Source: JAAYZK01 sp964535025
GTDB taxonomy: Bacteria; Planctomycetota; Phycisphaerae; SM23-33; FEN-1343
NCBI GenBank assembly: GCA_964535025.1
Contig: CAZHRW010000014.1
Location: forward strand, 1-7,386
Direction: 5' to 3'
Length of the DNA: 7,386 nucleotides
Part shown: positions 5,821-7,386 of the stretch, piece after piece
Layout: the number at the start of each line of letters is the position of its first letter
Position numbering within the stretch: position 1 is the stretch's first letter
Program-made: the position numbers and the translations under genes
Notes under the pieces: model-generated
Database searches by the model: none
Seen by the model: the letters and a program-made list of their open reading frames with translations, nothing else
Told to the model about the DNA's origin: nothing

Positions 5821-5872
5821 CGACGGCGCAGACGGCCGGTGCCGCAGATCGCCTGCGTGCCGTCCGCCGTCG
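5821..5872. repeat. Imperfect 52-nt inverted repeat between divergent genes
   Basis: CGACGGCG (5821-5828) pairs with CGCCGTCG (5865-5872), and directly inside it GACGGC (5831-5836) pairs with GCCGTC (5859-5864), with only a 2-nt bulge on the left arm. An inner GCAG/CTGC pair (5844-5847 with 5853-5856) can extend it. It lies between the candidate promoters of the operon and of the gene at 6036, a place suited to an operator or to a cruciform that insulates the two. Confidence 0.5.
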
Positions 5873-5890
5873 CCGGCCGCCGGATTGTGC

Positions 5891-5918
5891 TTGACCGATC
5901 GGGGAACCCTGATAAGCT
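5891..5918 (+). promoter_or_regulatory. Possible promoter for the dockerin-repeat gene
   Basis: TTGACC (5891-5896, 5 of 6) is followed by GATAAG (5911-5916, spacer 14) or TAAGCT (5913-5918, spacer 16). Neither -10 choice is strong at its spacing. A GGAAC element (5903-5907) overlaps and could instead suggest an alternative sigma factor, but no matching -10 is placed correctly. The leader to the ATG at 6036 would be about 110 nt. Confidence 0.3.
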
Positions 5919-6035
5919 GTAAGGACGTGCAGCGTCTCATGATACCGGGACACATCTGTATAGCCGAGCTGTTGGGCTCGCCGCATGGGGCGCTGGGAGG
6001 CATCGGTTTTTCATCTTTGGAGCAGGGAGAGAGCC

Positions 6036-6926
6036 ATGACACGTTGGGCACTTGCACTCGCCGTGGTCGTACTGTTTGCCGGACCGGCCGTCGCGAACCA
6101 TGACATCAGCGATCCCTACACCGCCGCACCCGGCTCGGCGGCCGTCGACGGCGACCTGGGCGACTGGGCCGACGCCGACTGGGTCGTCATGGACGAGACG
6201 TATTCGGGCACGCCGACGGACGTGACCAGCGCCCGCTACTGCCTGCGCTGGAGCGACGCCGAGAATCTGCTGTACTTCGCCGTGGAGGTCACCGACACCG
6301 AGCAGAACCTCGCGGAGGCCTACATCGCCTGGGACGGGCAGGACGACATCGAGGTCAGCGTCGACGCCGGCAACAATACTGATCTGTTCGGCAGCGAGAT
6401 GACCCTCGGCCAGCAGATCATCTTCGGCGGCGCCCCGGACGGCGGCGCCTGGGTCATCGGCGCCTGGGAGACGCCCGTGGGGACCGACCTGGTGCCCGAG
6501 TACGCCGTGGTCGTCGACGGGGACACCATCCGCTACGAGGCGTCGATCGTCCCGTTCAGCCTTTACACGGGCTTCGGCGGCGCCGGCACCCAGGCCGAGG
6601 TCGACCTGGCCGCCGACGTGGAGCTCGGCTTCGACGTCGTGGCGACCACCAAGCTGGACAGCGGCGCGTATGGCATGCTCGCCAACAACACTGTCGGCGG
6701 GAAGTTCCAGAACGGCGCGTCGCTGCAGAAGTGGGTCCTCGGCGGCGCCGTCTGCAACCCCGGTGACGCCGACGGCGACGGGGATGTCGACCTCGACGAC
6801 TTCGCCATCCTCAAGGTCAACTTCGGCACCAGCGAAGGCGCCGACTGCTCCATGGGCGATTTCGACGGCGACGTCGACGTCGACCTCGACGACTTCGCCC
6901 TGCTGAAGACCAACTTCGGCACCTGA
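6036..6926 (+). CDS. Secreted CBM9-like beta-sandwich protein with two C-terminal dockerin-like calcium-binding repeats
   Basis: This is a 296-residue exported protein. Residues 1-20 are a signal peptide ending GPAVA. Residues about 35-230 resemble the carbohydrate-binding CBM9-like/DOMON-type sandwich: AVDGDLGDWADADW (36-49), YCLRWSDAENLLYFAVEVTD (68-87) and WDGQDDIEVSVDAGNN (99-114) follow the usual order for that group. The tail holds two dockerin/EF-hand-like repeats. Repeat 1 (243-264) has a complete calcium loop of Asp244, 246, 248, 250, 252 and 255. Repeat 2 (274-295) has Asp275, 277, 279, 281, 283 and 286 but Val280 in place of the usual loop glycine. Cys240 and Cys271 flank repeat 1 and could form a disulfide. 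The repeats share a perfect 21-nt DNA repeat (6786-6806 and 6879-6899), a sign of recent duplication or conversion. ATG at 6036 was chosen because GGGAGA (6025-6030) lies 5 nt upstream and the signal peptide starts there. There is no PEP-CTERM tail. The ligand is unknown. Confidence 0.82.
   Translation: MTRWALALAVVVLFAGPAVANHDISDPYTAAPGSAAVDGDLGDWADADWVVMDETYSGTPTDVTSARYCLRWSDAENLLYFAVEVTDTEQNLAEAYIAWDGQDDIEVSVDAGNNTDLFGSEMTLGQQIIFGGAPDGGAWVIGAWETPVGTDLVPEYAVVVDGDTIRYEASIVPFSLYTGFGGAGTQAEVDLAADVELGFDVVATTKLDSGAYGMLANNTVGGKFQNGASLQKWVLGGAVCNPGDADGDGDVDLDDFAILKVNFGTSEGADCSMGDFDGDVDVDLDDFALLKTNFGT
6786..6899 (+). repeat. Direct repeat encoding the two calcium-binding loops
   Basis: Two identical 21-nt copies (6786-6806 and 6879-6899) encode VDLDDFA in each dockerin-like repeat and are 93 nt apart, the same frame and the same codons. 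The flanking bases differ, so identity at synonymous positions is limited to this core. Confidence 0.7.
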
Positions 6927-7040
6927 GTTGAGAGGCGAGCCCTGACCAGACGCCGACGGGCGACCCCCAACGACAGGCACGGCGCCGACGGCGGGCCCGA
7001 CGCGGGTTCGCCCTTCGTCGTGCACCGCGGGGAGAGCCAC
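6927..7040. other. Intergenic segment after the dockerin gene, with a weak long-range fold
   Basis: There is no gene here. The only structure seen is a long-range pairing of 6954-6963 with CGTCG (7016-7020) and TCGCC (7008-7012), interrupted by a 3-nt bulge and enclosing about 44 nt. It lacks a T-run, so I do not call it an intrinsic terminator. CGCCGACGG occurs twice, at 6951-6959 and 6983-6991. Confidence 0.3.
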
Positions 7041-7068
7041 TTGCAGGTTTACGGACTTGTGGTATAAT
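7041..7068 (+). promoter_or_regulatory. Extended -10 promoter for the last gene
   Basis: A perfect TATAAT (7063-7068) is preceded by TGG (7060-7062), an extended -10 motif. TTGCAG (7041-7046) can serve as a weak -35 at 16-bp spacing. Transcription would begin near 7075, leaving a leader of about 150 nt before the start codon at 7229. That leader contains a GGGGCCCC palindrome near 7134-7141 and a CTGG/CCAG stem near 7177-7192, but no recognised regulatory RNA. Confidence 0.7.
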
Positions 7069-7228
7069 CGGTTGTGTCGCCCAGGGCGGGTGGACTCTGT
7101 TCGACTGCCGTCCGGGCCAGGGAGGGAGCCTGCGGGGCCCCGGCGGCGAATCGGAGGCTGATCGCTACTCACAACTGGCTGATAAACCAGGTATTTTCCC
7201 AACTCGAACCGATGGAAGGGAGATGGAA

Positions 7229-7386
7229 ATGAGGCACAGTGCAGGACAGTTTTGTGTCGGTATCGTCGTGGCCCTGGCGTTGACCACGCTGGCGGTCGCC
7301 CAGGCCGAGACGATCAAGCTGATCGAGGACTTCAACGATTACCCGCTGAATGAGACGATCCATGACAAGGGCGACTGGGAGATGTG
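7229..7386 (+). CDS. N-terminus of a secreted protein (runs off the window)
   Basis: The first 52 residues are visible. ATG at 7229 is preferred because GGGAG (7218-7222) is 6 nt upstream. An ATG two codons earlier (7223) abuts the ribosome binding site. The signal peptide covers about residues 1-25: a short basic start, hydrophobic VGIVVALALTTLAV, and an AQA cleavage site. The mature protein begins ETIKLIEDFNDYPLN followed by GDW. An acidic-Phe-Asn opening followed by Gly-Asp-Trp is common at the start of concanavalin-A/LamG-like beta-sandwich domains in secreted planctomycete proteins with PEP-CTERM or dockerin tails. That domain call rests on few residues and is tentative. The gene has its own promoter and a leader of about 150 nt. 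Confidence 0.7.
   Translation, partial: MRHSAGQFCVGIVVALALTTLAVAQAETIKLIEDFNDYPLNETIHDKGDWEM

Noticed and set aside
5903..5936. GGAAC ... CGTC resembling an ECF sigma factor promoter
   Set aside because: The distance between the two elements (25 nt) is too long for the usual ECF spacing of about 16-17 nt.
4333..6057. A 574-codon minus-strand open frame overlapping the amidohydrolase
   Set aside because: It is a frame-shifted shadow dominated by arginine, glycine and proline. The overlapping frame carries all the amidohydrolase motifs.
1..7386. CRISPR arrays, tRNA or rRNA genes, insertion sequences and known riboswitches
   Set aside because: No regularly spaced repeats, no cloverleaf or rRNA core sequence, no transposase and no recognisable aptamer core were seen on either strand.

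Overview
The window looks like chromosomal DNA of a GC-rich planctomycete, most likely a Phycisphaerae-type member of Planctomycetota. The main grounds are three secreted proteins with tails typical of that group. One ends in a PEP-CTERM signal with a terminal arginine cluster, one ends in paired dockerin-like calcium-binding repeats, and one is cut by the window edge just after its signal peptide. Strong GC bias at third codon positions and GTG starts fit this. The taxonomic call is an inference from protein architecture; there is no rRNA or tRNA in the window.

Layout. 1-273 is the 3' end of an unidentified gene (+). 343-370 is a near-consensus housekeeping promoter, followed by a structured leader and a secreted F5/8-type-C/PEP-CTERM protein (511-1089, +) with a terminator-like hairpin. 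1293-1667 (-) is a small secreted protein with a DUF4177-like ending and codon use unlike its neighbours. 1668-2259 has no convincing gene and is rich in short palindromes. 2293-5762 is a tight three-gene operon on the minus strand, in transcription order: D-aminoacylase-family amidohydrolase (4149-5762), class I glutamine-amidotransferase-like hydrolase of the C26/PuuD type (3429-4145), and a divergent anhydro-N-acetylmuramic acid kinase-like protein (2293-3432). A hairpin terminator at 2260-2278 closes it. 5763-6035 is a divergent intergenic region with a large imperfect palindrome. 6036-6926 (+) is a secreted beta-sandwich protein with two dockerin-like repeats. 7041-7068 is an extended -10 promoter for a secreted protein starting at 7229 and running off the end.

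How the genes may work together. The operon pairs a deacylase for N-acyl-D-amino acids, a cysteine hydrolase from a family that attacks gamma-glutamyl amides, and a protein of the anhydromuramic-acid kinase family. A reasonable hypothesis is salvage of peptidoglycan fragments (anhydro-sugar, gamma-linked D-Glu, D-amino acids). The first two enzymes keep all their expected catalytic residues. The kinase-like protein has lost several family signature motifs in its N-terminal half while keeping those in its C-terminal half, so its activity is uncertain. The secreted genes around the operon look like independently transcribed surface or extracellular carbohydrate-binding proteins.

The points most worth a second look are the muropeptide-salvage-like operon with its degenerate kinase, a -10 element placed so close to the amidohydrolase ATG that the mRNA would be nearly leaderless, the 52-nt palindrome between the divergent promoters, and the atypical palindrome-rich segment at about 1236-2280.
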